64,000 nucleotides of DNA from JAXGYX01 sp040772065 (GCA_040772065.1 JAXGYX010000001.1:1364001-1428000); one strand, 5' to 3'. Positions 36,801 through 45,587 are shown, counted from the stretch's first letter. Program-made: numbers and translations. Notes: a model not told the origin generated them from the letters alone.

Positions 36801-38197
36801 TGGATAAACGAACCACAGCCGGACGAGCAGGCTTCGTTGAGCATGATATTGTCAATCACGCCATTTCGCACTCTCATGCACTTCATGTCCTGCCCACCGA
36901 TGTCGATGATGAAATTGACGCCCGGAAGGAAATATTCCGAGGCTCGATAATGCGCCATCGTCTCAATCTCCCCCTCATCCATACGAAGGGCGGACTGGAT
37001 CAGATTCTCTCCATAGCCGGTCACACAGGAACGGGCAATCCAGGCTTTGTCCGGCAGTTGCGCGTAGAGTTCTCGCAAGATAGTTATCGTGCTGTCCACC
37101 GGACTACCTTCGTTCGAGCCGTACCAAGTGAACATCAAGTCTCCATCATTGTTGATCAAGACCGCTTTTGTCGTGGTGCTGCCCGCGTCCACTCCTAAAA
37201 AGCACGGACCTTCCGCTTCGGAAATATCATGCAAATCGACATTCGCCTTGTTATGACGCTCATCAAACTCCCGCTTGTCTTCCTTGGTTTCGAACAATGG
37301 CGGAATATGCGCGATGTCCTCACCCAGCACCACGTCCTGATCGAACAAAGACTCAAGGTCGGCCAGTCGGAAAACGCGTGAGGATTCGCTAAGCATGGCT
37401 GCTCCAACCGCCACAAACAGCTGCGCATTGTCCGGCAACGTGAATGATTGAACAGACTCGGAAAGCGTGCGCTCAAAGGCGCGCCGCAGTTCAGATAAAA
37501 AGTAAAGGGGTCCACCCAAAAAGACGACATTGCCTCTGATTGGGCGCCCTTGCGCCAATCCGGCGATGGTTTGATTGACCACCGCCTGCAGCACAGAAGC
37601 CGCGAGATCCTCTTTTGGAGCACCTTCATTCAGCAGCGGTTGCAGGTCGCTTTTCGCGAACACTCCACAACGCGAGGCGATCGGGTAAAGATTTTCGTGG
37701 CGAGACGCCATTTCATTCAACCCGGCGGCGTCCGTCTGCAACAATTGAGCCATCTGGTCGATAAAGGAACCCGTGCCGCCGGCACAGGTGCCATTCATGC
37801 GTTGCTCGGTTGTCGGCTTGAGATAGGTGATCTTGGCATCCTCTCCGCCAAGTTCGATGATCACATCGGTTTTCGGATAACGGCGTTCAATCACTTCCGT
37901 CCCGGCGATCACCTCTTGCACGAACGGCACGTCCAGCCAGTCCGCGACCGACACTCCACCGCTGCCTGTGATCGACATGCGGAATTGCTCATCGGGAAAA
38001 ACCTTGCGCACCTCGGCAAAAGAATCTTCCAGCACCCGCTTGATATCAGAATTGTGCCGGCGGTACATGCTATGGAGCAACTCGTCCACGCCTTCCTCGC
38101 GCAACACGACGATCTTGATCGTCGTCGAACCAATATCCAAGCCCATACGCAACGGGTTGCCGGGCGTGTTTTCAGAATTCATGATAATTTTTGACAT
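33863..38197 (-). CDS. 2-hydroxyacyl-CoA dehydratase activase-related giant protein (BcrAD/BadFG + DUF2229)
   Basis: The 1444-residue protein joins two ASKHA-type ATPase modules and DUF2229-type regions. The first module starts GLDIGSTTIKIVVLREEG (about residue 18). The second, CFLGVDAGSTTTKAVLI, lies near residue 340 and has the cluster motif NEACSSGCGSFIQ, as in HgdC, where cysteines hold a [4Fe-4S] cluster between subunits. A DUF2229 block begins near IGIPRALNIYENYPFWHTLL. A late block (TQTGGGCRATNYVAFLRKAL) resembles dehydratase-subunit-like domains. HgdC-type proteins drive ATP-dependent low-potential electron transfer. The substrate of this fused family is unknown and no dehydratase genes are adjacent. 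The ribosome-binding site is weak. MNSENTPG six codons in is an alternative start. Confidence 0.9.
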   Translation of the reverse strand: MSKIIMNSENTPGNPLRMGLDIGSTTIKIVVLREEGVDELLHSMYRRHNSDIKRVLEDSFAEVRKVFPDEQFRMSITGSGGVSVADWLDVPFVQEVIAGTEVIERRYPKTDVIIELGGEDAKITYLKPTTEQRMNGTCAGGTGSFIDQMAQLLQTDAAGLNEMASRHENLYPIASRCGVFAKSDLQPLLNEGAPKEDLAASVLQAVVNQTIAGLAQGRPIRGNVVFLGGPLYFLSELRRAFERTLSESVQSFTLPDNAQLFVAVGAAMLSESSRVFRLADLESLFDQDVVLGEDIAHIPPLFETKEDKREFDERHNKANVDLHDISEAEGPCFLGVDAGSTTTKAVLINNDGDLMFTWYGSNEGSPVDSTITILRELYAQLPDKAWIARSCVTGYGENLIQSALRMDEGEIETMAHYRASEYFLPGVNFIIDIGGQDMKCMRVRNGVIDNIMLNEACSSGCGSFIQTFANSLGMDTPSFAQAALTGERPVDLGTRCTVFMNSRVKQAQKEGATVGDISAGLSYSVVRNALYKVIKIKDPAEMGEKVVVQGGTFLNDAILRSFELVCGRNVIRPNIAGLMGAFGSALIARSHWDKQSKSKILNLRQLDEFSMGTTFDTCRKCVNLCKLTISTFADGHTYVSGNRCERGAGVEISAEQKLPDLYEYKYKRTFAHYKSLPIDQAPRGTIGIPRALNIYENYPFWHTLLTELGFRVVLSGRTTHAIFEKGMDTIPSESVCYPAKVAHGHIQDLLDKGVRTIFYPSITYEQTENSDSDNSFNCPIVISYPEVIRNNMDTLREQDIRYYNPFLPLHNPDKMVDKIVEVFGEWKITKKEARRAVELGYQETAKYKEDILKEGDKVIAWLEENNRQGIVLAGRPYHVDPRINHGIPQLINSLGMAVLSEDSVARPGALQRPIRVVDQWTYHTRLYEAAAFVAQTPNLQLVQLNSFGCGIDAVTTDQTQEILESQGDIYTCLKIDEVSNLGAVRIRLRSLKVAMEEREAHANVYQKKISALTEVERSKDEESPAPYVSERVSFTTEMAKGHTLLAPQMAPTQFELLEAAFEPSDLDVRVLKTATAEDVECGLKYVNNDACYPTIIVVGQLINALLSGDYDPDNTSLLITQTGGGCRATNYVAFLRKALKDAGMPQVPVVALSATGIETNPGFKLSLPLIHRAIQSLSLGDLLMTCVLRVRPYETEKGLANALHDRWVQSCRSYLNNSDKTYSYKRLIDAIVTDFEEFELLDIPRKPRVGLVGEILVKFQPDANNHAVKVIEDEDCEAVLPGLIDFFLYCSYNPQWKHKELGNGVVGSLGGKFVVTLLEKYRAPIKKRLRQSGKFMAPESIYTLADYASSILQLGHATGEGWFLTAEMIELIKNDVPNIICAQPFACLPNHVTGKGMIKEIRRQYPEANIVPIDYDPGASEVNQLNRIKLMISTAIKREAPVRE

Positions 38198-38227
38198 TTT
38201 TTCTACATTTCTAAAACTCAGATGTAC

Positions 38228-38980
38228 TTACGATTCGGGCACTGTCGTGTCCTCGGCTCCTTCTTTAGAAGCGCCGCGCCGGCTGTCCAATTCGTCTAGC
38301 GAGACCGGTCTTTTTTGAACGGTTTTAGATTCATATTTTGGCCGCCAAACAGTTTCTTTCTCACCACTTGCGTCCTTCGCCGTCCGTGGCGATCCACCGG
38401 ACGTTTTTTTGCTCTCAGCGATTTTCTTGGCTTTGATTTGTGAGACCCGCTGTGCCGAGAGTCCCACCAGCACATAACTGCTTTCCTGCAAATATTCTGA
38501 ATCACAAGGAAAACCATTGGCTTTCACCATGGATAGACCCAGTGTCTCCACCAGCTTCAAAATGGATTCAGCCAATGTCTTCGCGCACCGTTTGTACCCT
38601 AGATTAAGCAGATCCTCACCGAGGTCCAGCCTCACGAATGGCAGCTTCGGCGTCAAAATAAAATGCAAGGTTAGCAATTTATAACGAAGTTCCACCCGCG
38701 CGTAATTTTTACGAATAATCTTAACCGGATAGCGTTCTTCGTCCAGAGCGTTCAATAAATCCGAATGCTCATCCACAAAGGAGCGGCTCCAGAGTTGATG
38801 CAACTCATAAAATACTTGATTTTCGAAATCAGCATAGTCTTCACAGCCATCAAAAATCAAGCAGGATTCACGTATGTCCCACAAGTGTCCTATCACATTG
38901 GATTCCATTTGCTCATTCAAATGGGCCCATTTTATGTAGGTCGCCACGTCCAGCGCATGAAAACGATAAAAATTTGACAC
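38228..38980 (-). CDS. Conserved hypothetical protein, about 250 residues
   Basis: I do not recognise this protein. It starts at GTG 38980, with AAGAGGTGCGTT upstream, preferred over a longer frame to 39031. The first 190 residues look globular and mixed alpha/beta (HLWDIRESCLIFDGCEDYAD, RVELRYKLLTLHFILTPKLP). The last 60 are basic and low complexity (KAKKIAESKKTSGGSPRTAK), possibly a nucleic-acid or membrane-binding tail. It lies 30 bases upstream of the giant activase gene on the same strand, so cotranscription is likely and it may serve the same process. Confidence 0.75.
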   Translation of the reverse strand: MSNFYRFHALDVATYIKWAHLNEQMESNVIGHLWDIRESCLIFDGCEDYADFENQVFYELHQLWSRSFVDEHSDLLNALDEERYPVKIIRKNYARVELRYKLLTLHFILTPKLPFVRLDLGEDLLNLGYKRCAKTLAESILKLVETLGLSMVKANGFPCDSEYLQESSYVLVGLSAQRVSQIKAKKIAESKKTSGGSPRTAKDASGEKETVWRPKYESKTVQKRPVSLDELDSRRGASKEGAEDTTVPES

Positions 38981-39102
38981 AACGCACCTCTTGCATGCTG
39001 AGACCAAGTATAGAGTATCGGTCAACAACACTTCGTATGATTTGAAACAGAAATAATAACTTTGTGTAAACTTACAAAATTATCGCTCTGCTGTATGCCT
39101 TT

Positions 39103-39498
39103 TTACATATCTTTGCCGTCTATGTTTTGATTATCCTTGTCCGCGGGGACGGTTTGGGGCCGGTTGTCCGAATGGCGAACCACATAGATCACCCAGCTTA
39201 CTAAAGCGATGATGATCAAACTGATGCCTAAAAATAAGAAAAACCGATCGAAATTATTTCCCGTGATTAAAAGCAGGATGCCGATCCAGGCCAGCGCCGT
39301 CAACACAGTCAACACGGCGTGCCCCCAATAAGTTGTCCACAACCAGGTAAAAACCTTCTTGCCGGTATCCGAACCACCGCGAGCCCGGTTCAATTCGTCC
39401 TCAATGGAGATTTGTTTGGAGTGATCGGTACGCGATGTCCCACGCGCCGATCGGGCGCCGGATTTCCTCGGATGTCGTTCAGCGCTCTTCGCAGCCAT
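39103..39498 (-). CDS. Small membrane protein with two transmembrane segments
   Basis: A 131-residue protein with a basic, serine-rich N-terminal tail (about 45 residues), a W-rich stretch (FTWLWTTYWGHAV), two hydrophobic helices (LTVLTALAWIGILLLITG and FFLFLGISLIIIALVSWVIY) and a short acidic C-terminus. The ATG follows GGGAGGTTTAA. No family is recognised. It is divergent from rqcH and about 120 bases from the upstream hypothetical gene. Confidence 0.7.
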   Translation of the reverse strand: MAAKSAERHPRKSGARSARGTSRTDHSKQISIEDELNRARGGSDTGKKVFTWLWTTYWGHAVLTVLTALAWIGILLLITGNNFDRFFLFLGISLIIIALVSWVIYVVRHSDNRPQTVPADKDNQNIDGKDM

Positions 39499-39713
39499 TT
39501 AAACCTCCCATTGTCACAGATTCAAATATCTAAAGATGGATTAATGATATCATAATTTAAGTTTAAGATTCATTTTTCACTATTTGTGATTGATTGTTTT
39601 GTGGTTCGCGGAGTGAAAATATTTTCTCGCGCGACGATTTCATTCTTGATCCATTTGGACTAAAATCATAAAATCGTGAATCGTTCCGGATACCGGAAAA
39701 AGGTGGTGTCAAT

Positions 39714-41582
39714 ATGCCTCTGGATGGTGTGACTATTCGTTTGCTCGCCAAAGAATTAAATCAGCGACTCGCCGGCGGTCGCGTGGATAAAATCAATCAA
39801 CCTCTGCGCAATGACGTGGTGTTGGTCATCCGCGCCCGGGGAGTCAATCATCAGCTTTTGCTCTCCGCCAATCCTTCCGAACCCCGCCTTCATCTGACTC
39901 GCCATTCATTTAGCAACCCACCCCAGGCGCCGATGTTCTGTATGTTGCTGCGCAAGCATTTAGGTGGGGCGAAATTGATCTCGGTGGAAACTGTTGACCT
40001 GGAACGCCTTGTCATATTGCGCTTCATGACCAAAAACGAACTGGGCGATCAAGCGGAAAAGCGCCTGATTTGTGAGATGATGGGGCGACACAGCAATTTA
40101 ATCCTGATAAATGAAAACCGAATCATTATTGATTCGATCTCTCATGTGGACGCCGGCATGAGCCGCGTGCGCGAAGTGATGCCCGCGCGAACCTATGTCG
40201 ACCCCCCCGCGCAACATAAACTGTTGCCGGCAGATATCCTGCAGCGAATCAACAACCATACATGGTTGGCTCACCTGGATTTTTTAGGCGGTGAAAACAA
40301 AGGGACTGCCGAGCTGCTACTTGGGCAAGTCGCAGGCTTTTCTCCTTTTCTTTGCGCCGAAATCTGCGCCGCCGCGAATGTTGACGAACGAGCCAAATGG
40401 AACGTGTTGAACGATAACCAAAAACAAAAAGTGACCGCAGCCCTGGTCGATTTGCTGGCCTGCGTCACGGCAGAAATCTCTTCCCCTTCGCTCTACTATT
40501 TTAACGAGGACGATCATATCGCTCGTGATTTTCATGCCTTTGCGCTGTTTCACCGCGGAACCAGACGAGCTTGCGCCGACATTTCAGAAGCGATGGATCA
40601 ATATTATTCCTCACGGGAAGAGGGAAACCGCGTCAGGCAAAGTCGACAACAGCTCACACGGGTGTTGGAAAAATCGATCGCGCACGTCGAAAAGAAACAA
40701 TCTATTTACCACAAAGATATCCGAAGCGCTTCAGATTACGAAGACTTAAAAATCAAAGGCGATTTGATTCTGGCAAATCTTTGGCAAATAGAAAAAGGCC
40801 ACGAACAGGTTGAGGTGCAAAATTATTATAAACAGCCTGTCGAACCGATCGCGATATCACTAAATCCCGACCGCTCGCCATCTTGGAATGCGCAAGACTA
40901 CTACAGAAGATATAACAAAAATAAAACCAAATACGAGATGGCTCAGCGGTTTTTGGCGCAGAGCCGGGACGAAATCGAATATTTAAATACGCTGCTCAAC
41001 TTTGTGGAGCAGGCCGACACCATCGAGGAGTTAAAATCCGTCCGATCCGAAATGAGACAAAGTGGTCTTGTCGAGTCCGCTCAAAAACAAAAAACGAAAG
41101 ACAACACGTTTGGTGGTAGAAAGGCGGCGCGCAAACGCGCCAAGACCACGAAAGGCGGCCAAGTCCGCGAATTGGATCCACACCGATATATTTCCAGTGA
41201 CGGTTTCACTATTCTGGCGGGGCGCAACAATTTACAAAACGATCGATTGACCTTACGCCTGGCTCGCAAAGATGATCTATGGCTGCATGTCAGCAAGGCG
41301 CCCGGCACTCACGTGATCATCCGCTCGGAAGGCGCTGAGATTCCTGATCAAACATTGTTGGAAGCCGCCCGGATCGCCGCCTGGTTCAGTCGTTCCGGCA
41401 ATCAATCCGTGGGTGGCGCCGGCGGACAGACGGCAGTCGACTATTGTCCTATCTCACACGTGAAAAAACCGACCGGATCCCGACCGGGCATGGTCATTTA
41501 CAACCGGCATCAGACCATAATGGTCACGGCCCGCGATCCGGAATATCTGTTGCCGAGAGATTCAGATCGCGAAGAATCTTAG
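39714..41582 (+). CDS. rqcH: Ribosome quality control protein RqcH (NFACT family)
   Basis: RqcH binds obstructed 50S subunits and recruits tRNA-Ala to add C-terminal alanine tails that mark stalled peptides for degradation. The NFACT-N domain starts MPLDGVTIRLLAKELNQRLAG. A coiled-coil region spans about residues 290-450 (SRQQLTRVLEKSIAHVEKKQ), followed by a basic linker (GGRKAARKRAKTTKGG) and the NFACT-R domain (YISSDGFTILAGRNNLQND, DDLWLHVSKAPGTHVII). Older annotations call this a fibronectin-binding protein. The ATG follows AGGTGGTGTCAAT. Its 3' end overlaps queH by 59 bases on opposite strands. Confidence 0.95.
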   Translation: MPLDGVTIRLLAKELNQRLAGGRVDKINQPLRNDVVLVIRARGVNHQLLLSANPSEPRLHLTRHSFSNPPQAPMFCMLLRKHLGGAKLISVETVDLERLVILRFMTKNELGDQAEKRLICEMMGRHSNLILINENRIIIDSISHVDAGMSRVREVMPARTYVDPPAQHKLLPADILQRINNHTWLAHLDFLGGENKGTAELLLGQVAGFSPFLCAEICAAANVDERAKWNVLNDNQKQKVTAALVDLLACVTAEISSPSLYYFNEDDHIARDFHAFALFHRGTRRACADISEAMDQYYSSREEGNRVRQSRQQLTRVLEKSIAHVEKKQSIYHKDIRSASDYEDLKIKGDLILANLWQIEKGHEQVEVQNYYKQPVEPIAISLNPDRSPSWNAQDYYRRYNKNKTKYEMAQRFLAQSRDEIEYLNTLLNFVEQADTIEELKSVRSEMRQSGLVESAQKQKTKDNTFGGRKAARKRAKTTKGGQVRELDPHRYISSDGFTILAGRNNLQNDRLTLRLARKDDLWLHVSKAPGTHVIIRSEGAEIPDQTLLEAARIAAWFSRSGNQSVGGAGGQTAVDYCPISHVKKPTGSRPGMVIYNRHQTIMVTARDPEYLLPRDSDREES

Positions 41583-42141
41583 TTTTCATATTGGATTCAC
41601 CCAGCGAATAGATGCAACCACAATATTTTTGACGATATAATCCGTCTCTTACGGCCATTTCCTGTCCACGGCGAAAGCCCGGGCGAAAATCAAATTCACG
41701 AAACAAGACGTCATGCCGACGCGCGGCCGACCGCGCGATGTCCGCCATGCGATCATAGTCCTGGTATGGGCTGACAAACAGCGTGCTGCTGAAACTTGTA
41801 AAACCCAGTTCGGCGGCGAGGCGGGCGGTTTCATCAAACCGCGTGGCGTAGCATCTGCCGCAATGATCGGCCTTGCTCTTCGTTGGGAAGTTTCGCCACC
41901 GTCCTTCCTCAAAGTCGGTACGGACGATTAATCGCAAATCCACACTCGCCGCAAAATCTCGCAAGGTGTCCAATCTTCTTTGATGCTCTTTCAACGGATG
42001 AATATTGGGATTATAAAAATAACCGGTCGGTTCCAGACCAACCTCTTCACGTAAAAACATCAGCGGATACTCCGCACAGGGCGCGCAGCAAATATGCAAT
42101 AATAAATCCCGCTCGTTTTTTAATTGTTCGGTTCCGTTCAA
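41524..42141 (-). CDS. queH: Epoxyqueuosine reductase QueH
   Basis: QueH performs the last step of queuosine synthesis in tRNA, reducing epoxyqueuosine. It is the non-B12 alternative to QueG. Cysteine motifs for the iron-sulfur and metal sites are present: LLLHICCAPCAEYPL, KADHCGRCYATR and KYCGCIYSL. I propose a TTG start at 42141 that overlaps the ruvB stop as TTGA, with AGGAGA seven bases upstream. The open frame reaches an ATG at 42162 that would overlap ruvB by 25 bases. It is the last gene of the ruvCAB-queH unit. Confidence 0.92.
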   Translation of the reverse strand: MNGTEQLKNERDLLLHICCAPCAEYPLMFLREEVGLEPTGYFYNPNIHPLKEHQRRLDTLRDFAASVDLRLIVRTDFEEGRWRNFPTKSKADHCGRCYATRFDETARLAAELGFTSFSSTLFVSPYQDYDRMADIARSAARRHDVLFREFDFRPGFRRGQEMAVRDGLYRQKYCGCIYSLGESNMKTKILRDLNLSATDIPDRGP

Positions 42142-43328
42142 ATCTCGTTCTCCTGTCGCCAATCGCTGTCGGAAATAGACAGTTGCCCGTCGCTCACAGC
42201 CCGCTCGCCGTTCTCACCGCCATTCGGGGGCGGCGCCACCGATCGGCCCCTTGCGCCAATCAACTTGAGTTCATAGTTCGCCGGCGGTGTCAGCGCCAAG
42301 TGTTCCCAGGCGAGCTTGGTCAACATGCGGCCGCGCGGTGTCTTCATCAGCAGTCCAACGCGCATCAGATACGGCTCATACATGTCTTCCAGCGTGGCCG
42401 CATCCTCGCCGGTGACAGCGGCCAGCGTGTCCAGGCCAACCGGTCCACCCTCAAACATGGTGGCCATGCTCTCCATGATGCGCAGATCAACGCCATCCAA
42501 CCCCAGTTCGTCGATTTGCAGAGCGTCCAAACCAAGATTCGCCACCTGCGCCGTGATCACGCCATCTCCCTCGATTTGGGCGAAATCCCGCAATCGTTTT
42601 AATAAACGGATGGCGATGCGCGGTGTGCCTCTCGATCTCGACGCGATGGTGTCCAGCCCGGATTCATCGATGCCAATTCCCAGGATCGCCGCGTCGCGTG
42701 TCAGAATCTGTTTGATCTCCGCCGGCTCATAAAGCTGCAACCTGGAAATCACGCCGAACCGGTCTCTCAACGGCGCCGTCAGCAAACCCGCCCGCGTCGT
42801 CGCGCCGACCAAAGTGAATGGCGCCAAATCGATTCGTACCGAGCGCGCGCCCGGACCTTTGCCGATGATGATGTCAATCGCGAAGTCCTCCATCGCGGGA
42901 TATAAGACCTCCTCGACGCTGTGATTCAGGCGATGTATCTCGTCGATGAACAGCACGTCGCGCGGCTGCAGGTTGGTTAGAATAGCCGCCAGGTCGCCTT
43001 GTTTTTCGATCGCCGGCCCTGAGGTGATCTTGATCCCCACCCCCAGCTCATTGGCCACAATCGCCGAAAGTGTGGTCTTGCCCAGCCCGGGGGGACCATA
43101 TAGCAGGACATGATCCAGTGCTTCCTCACGCTCCAGGGCGGCCTGGATGAACACCCGCAAGTTCTCTTTCACTCGGGTCTGTCCCGCGTATTCGGTCAGG
43201 CGGGTGGGGCGCAAAGAAGCTTCACCGCGATCATTTTCGAGCAACTCCTCCGCCGTCAAACGATCTTGGACATAATCCACGTCCGTGGCGTCGCCTTCCA
43301 TTTCATCATTGAAATACGAATCATACAT
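42138..43328 (-). CDS. ruvB: Holliday junction branch-migration helicase RuvB
   Basis: RuvB is the AAA+ motor that, with RuvA, moves Holliday junctions. Walker A is LLYGPPGLGKTTLSAIVANE, Walker B is DVLFIDEIHRLN, and sensor and winged-helix parts follow (VGATTRAGLLTAPLRDRFG, TPRGRMLTKLAWEHL). At 396 residues it exceeds the usual 330-350, with an acidic N-terminal extension of about 25 residues and a C-terminal tail (PPPNGGENGERAV) that looks unstructured. GGAGG lies 13 bases before the ATG. It follows ruvA by 32 bases. Confidence 0.96.
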   Translation of the reverse strand: MYDSYFNDEMEGDATDVDYVQDRLTAEELLENDRGEASLRPTRLTEYAGQTRVKENLRVFIQAALEREEALDHVLLYGPPGLGKTTLSAIVANELGVGIKITSGPAIEKQGDLAAILTNLQPRDVLFIDEIHRLNHSVEEVLYPAMEDFAIDIIIGKGPGARSVRIDLAPFTLVGATTRAGLLTAPLRDRFGVISRLQLYEPAEIKQILTRDAAILGIGIDESGLDTIASRSRGTPRIAIRLLKRLRDFAQIEGDGVITAQVANLGLDALQIDELGLDGVDLRIMESMATMFEGGPVGLDTLAAVTGEDAATLEDMYEPYLMRVGLLMKTPRGRMLTKLAWEHLALTPPANYELKLIGARGRSVAPPPNGGENGERAVSDGQLSISDSDWRQENEI

Positions 43329-43360
43329 GTTGTCCGTTTATCCTCCGGTCCGCGCGTCTC

Positions 43361-43993
43361 TCAAGCTTTGGCCGCGCTGCGCAACGCGGAACTGATGTTC
43401 GTCTCCAATGTGCTCCGCGGATCAAAGGTGCGCGCGGTGATCTCGGTCGCCTCTCCGGCGGAAAAACCCAAAACAAGCAAAGCGTTCACCACATCCTCGC
43501 GCATGTCATCATCCGCGGTCGTGCCATCGGTCGCATTCCGATCAGTTGCCGCGGGCAGGCCGATCCGCCCATCCCCCTCAACCTGCAAATTCGCCTTGAC
43601 CTTGTCGCGGATCTCCAAAATCAACCGCTCCGCTCCTTTTTTCCCCAAACCTTTTACTGTGGTCAGCGTCTTGACATCGGCGTTCATCACCGCAAGGGCG
43701 AATTGATCGGCCGGCAAGGTGTCGACAATCGTCGTGGCCAGTTTTGGACCGATTCTACTTACTGTGATCAATAATTTAAATAGATTTAACTGTTCTCGCT
43801 GGGGAAATCCATAAAGTTCAAACACATCATCACGCACGTGCAAATAGGTGTGAATCATGACCTGATCACCCGGCGCGGCGAAAGAAGCGGACAGACCGGG
43901 CGACATATTGATTGAATAGCCGATTCCCGACGTCTCGACAATCACCGACGCCTCTTCGCGCGCGATCAACGTCCCTTTAATATATGCGTACAT
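43361..43993 (-). CDS. ruvA: Holliday junction DNA-binding protein RuvA
   Basis: RuvA grips four-way junctions and loads RuvB. The N-terminal OB domain (MYAYIKGTLIAREEASVIVE), the helix-hairpin-helix region (LITVSRIGPKLATTIVDTL and LTTVKGLGKKGAERLILEI) and the C-terminal RuvB-binding helix bundle (DVVNALLVLGFSAGEATEI) are all present. The ATG at 43993 with AAGGAGTTTT is preferred over one 15 bases upstream. It is 36 bases after ruvC. Confidence 0.95.
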   Translation of the reverse strand: MYAYIKGTLIAREEASVIVETSGIGYSINMSPGLSASFAAPGDQVMIHTYLHVRDDVFELYGFPQREQLNLFKLLITVSRIGPKLATTIVDTLPADQFALAVMNADVKTLTTVKGLGKKGAERLILEIRDKVKANLQVEGDGRIGLPAATDRNATDGTTADDDMREDVVNALLVLGFSAGEATEITARTFDPRSTLETNISSALRSAAKA

Positions 43994-44029
43994 AAAACTC
44001 CTTAACAATCCGTCACGTGAAAAATCAGC

Positions 44030-44533
44030 TCAGCGATATCCGCCCACCGCCTCAAAACCCTGAATTCTCCCGGTGTGCGCCTGACAAATCGCGACCGCCA
44101 GCGCGTCCGCGGCGTCATCCGGCTTGGGCTGAGCGCGTAAGCAAAGCAACATGCGCACCATGAGCTGAATCTGACTTTTTTCCGCTCGACCGTAGCCGGT
44201 CACTGCCTTCTTCACTTGAAGAGGTGTGTATTCATATACCGGAATACCGGCACGCGCTCCTGCCAGCAAAGCCATCCCGCGGGCTTGAGCCGTGCCGATC
44301 GCCGTCGTCTTGTTATTGTTGAAAAAAAGCTCCTCGACCGCCATGACCGCAGGATTAAAGCGCTCGATCAAAGCTTCCAATCCCTCAAAGACAGACAGCA
44401 GCCGGTGCTCAAACGGGGTGGAACTGTGTGTCGATATCACTCCATAATCGATCACCTCCAGCTTTCCATGCGAGTCGGAAATCACTCCATACCCGGTTAT
44501 GGCGTATCCCGGGTCCACACCCATTATTATCAT
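44030..44533 (-). CDS. ruvC: Holliday junction resolvase RuvC
   Basis: RuvC cleaves Holliday junctions symmetrically. The RNase H-like fold has Asp7 in MGVDPGYAITGYGVI, the catalytic Glu in AVEELFFNNN, and the final acidic pair in PKPDDAADALAVAICQAH. The length of 167 residues is normal. The ATG has GGGAGAGG ten bases upstream. It is the first gene of the ruvCAB-queH unit. Confidence 0.96.
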   Translation of the reverse strand: MIIMGVDPGYAITGYGVISDSHGKLEVIDYGVISTHSSTPFEHRLLSVFEGLEALIERFNPAVMAVEELFFNNNKTTAIGTAQARGMALLAGARAGIPVYEYTPLQVKKAVTGYGRAEKSQIQLMVRMLLCLRAQPKPDDAADALAVAICQAHTGRIQGFEAVGGYR

Positions 44534-44594
44534 CAGGAACCTCTCCCATTATCAGCGGGAATCTTTCCGCCAAAACTAAAACATTCGTTCGATA

Positions 44595-45587
44595 TTATAG
44601 CACATCTATGTCTTCACGCGGCGCGCGATTCAAAATAATGATGCCAAGCACCACCAGGAGCAAGGCCGCGGCGTAGTGAAGCTCAAGAATCGATTCATGC
44701 AGAATCAACCCCGATCCGATCGTCCCCACAACCGGGATCAGCGCTTTAAAGATACTCAGCCGCGACAAAGGATGATATTTCAACATAATGGTCCAGAGCG
44801 AGAAGGCTGTCGCCGACAGCGCGCCCAGATATAGCAACAGCGCCCAAGCGGCCGGACTGACCGCGTTCAACCTACCACCGGTAAGAAAGCCGAATAAAAA
44901 CAATACCAGCCCCCCCAGCAGAAATTGCCAGCCACTCAATAGCATGGGTTGATTTCTTTCGGTCATTTTTTTACTGAGCACATTGGCTATGGCTCCAGAG
45001 AGAGCGGACAGCAACATCAAACCTTCTCCATTCAGACGAAAGCCCAACTCCACCGGTGAGAATGGATTGACATTCAGCACAATGACTCCCGCAAGCCCCA
45101 GCAGACAACCAATTGTCTTGTTTCGATCCATTCGGTCGTTGGCAAAAAAGAAGCTGCCCAAAACGACCGCCATGAAAGCGGTGGTCGAGCTCAAAATTGA
45201 ACCGGTCGCGCCGGTCGTGTTCGACATGCTGATGAAGAAAAAACTATATTGCAAAATAGTCTGAAACACGCCGAGCAACGCGATGTCACCCCAATTGCCC
45301 GCCTTGCCCTTCGGCCAGGGGACACGTTTTTCAATCACGCCTGTCACAATCAGCGTCAAGAGGCCGGCGATCATAAAGCGAAGGCCGGCGAACAGCAACA
45401 AGGAAGAAATCGCGCCGGATGAGGAACTGTCAATCTGAAACAGCTGATAGCCAAACTTGACGCCCGGAAACGCGGTGCCCCATAAGGCGACGCTCAGCAA
45501 AGTCAGAGGGACCCAAACCCCCGGTTTTCGCCAAAAAACACCGCGCCGCTCGGCCGCGCCCGGCCGCTCGTTTAATTGACTCTTCAT
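44595..45587 (-). CDS. EamA/DMT family transporter
   Basis: A drug/metabolite transporter of about 330 residues with ten membrane segments in two EamA halves. Clear blocks are LLSVALWGTAFPGVKFGYQL, the TTGATGSILSSTTAFMAVVL region and GLILHESILELHYAAALLLVVLG at the end. The start ATG overlaps the upstream AlaX stop (ATGA), so translation is probably coupled; a longer frame to 45617 is less likely. Substrates in this family are amino acids or other metabolites and cannot be assigned here. Confidence 0.9.
   Translation of the reverse strand: MKSQLNERPGAAERRGVFWRKPGVWVPLTLLSVALWGTAFPGVKFGYQLFQIDSSSSGAISSLLLFAGLRFMIAGLLTLIVTGVIEKRVPWPKGKAGNWGDIALLGVFQTILQYSFFFISMSNTTGATGSILSSTTAFMAVVLGSFFFANDRMDRNKTIGCLLGLAGVIVLNVNPFSPVELGFRLNGEGLMLLSALSGAIANVLSKKMTERNQPMLLSGWQFLLGGLVLFLFGFLTGGRLNAVSPAAWALLLYLGALSATAFSLWTIMLKYHPLSRLSIFKALIPVVGTIGSGLILHESILELHYAAALLLVVLGIIILNRAPREDIDVL

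Noticed and set aside
37550..38194. Plus-strand 214-residue open frame opposite the giant activase
   Set aside because: Fully antisense to a conserved ATPase module and rich in Arg and His, so a shadow.
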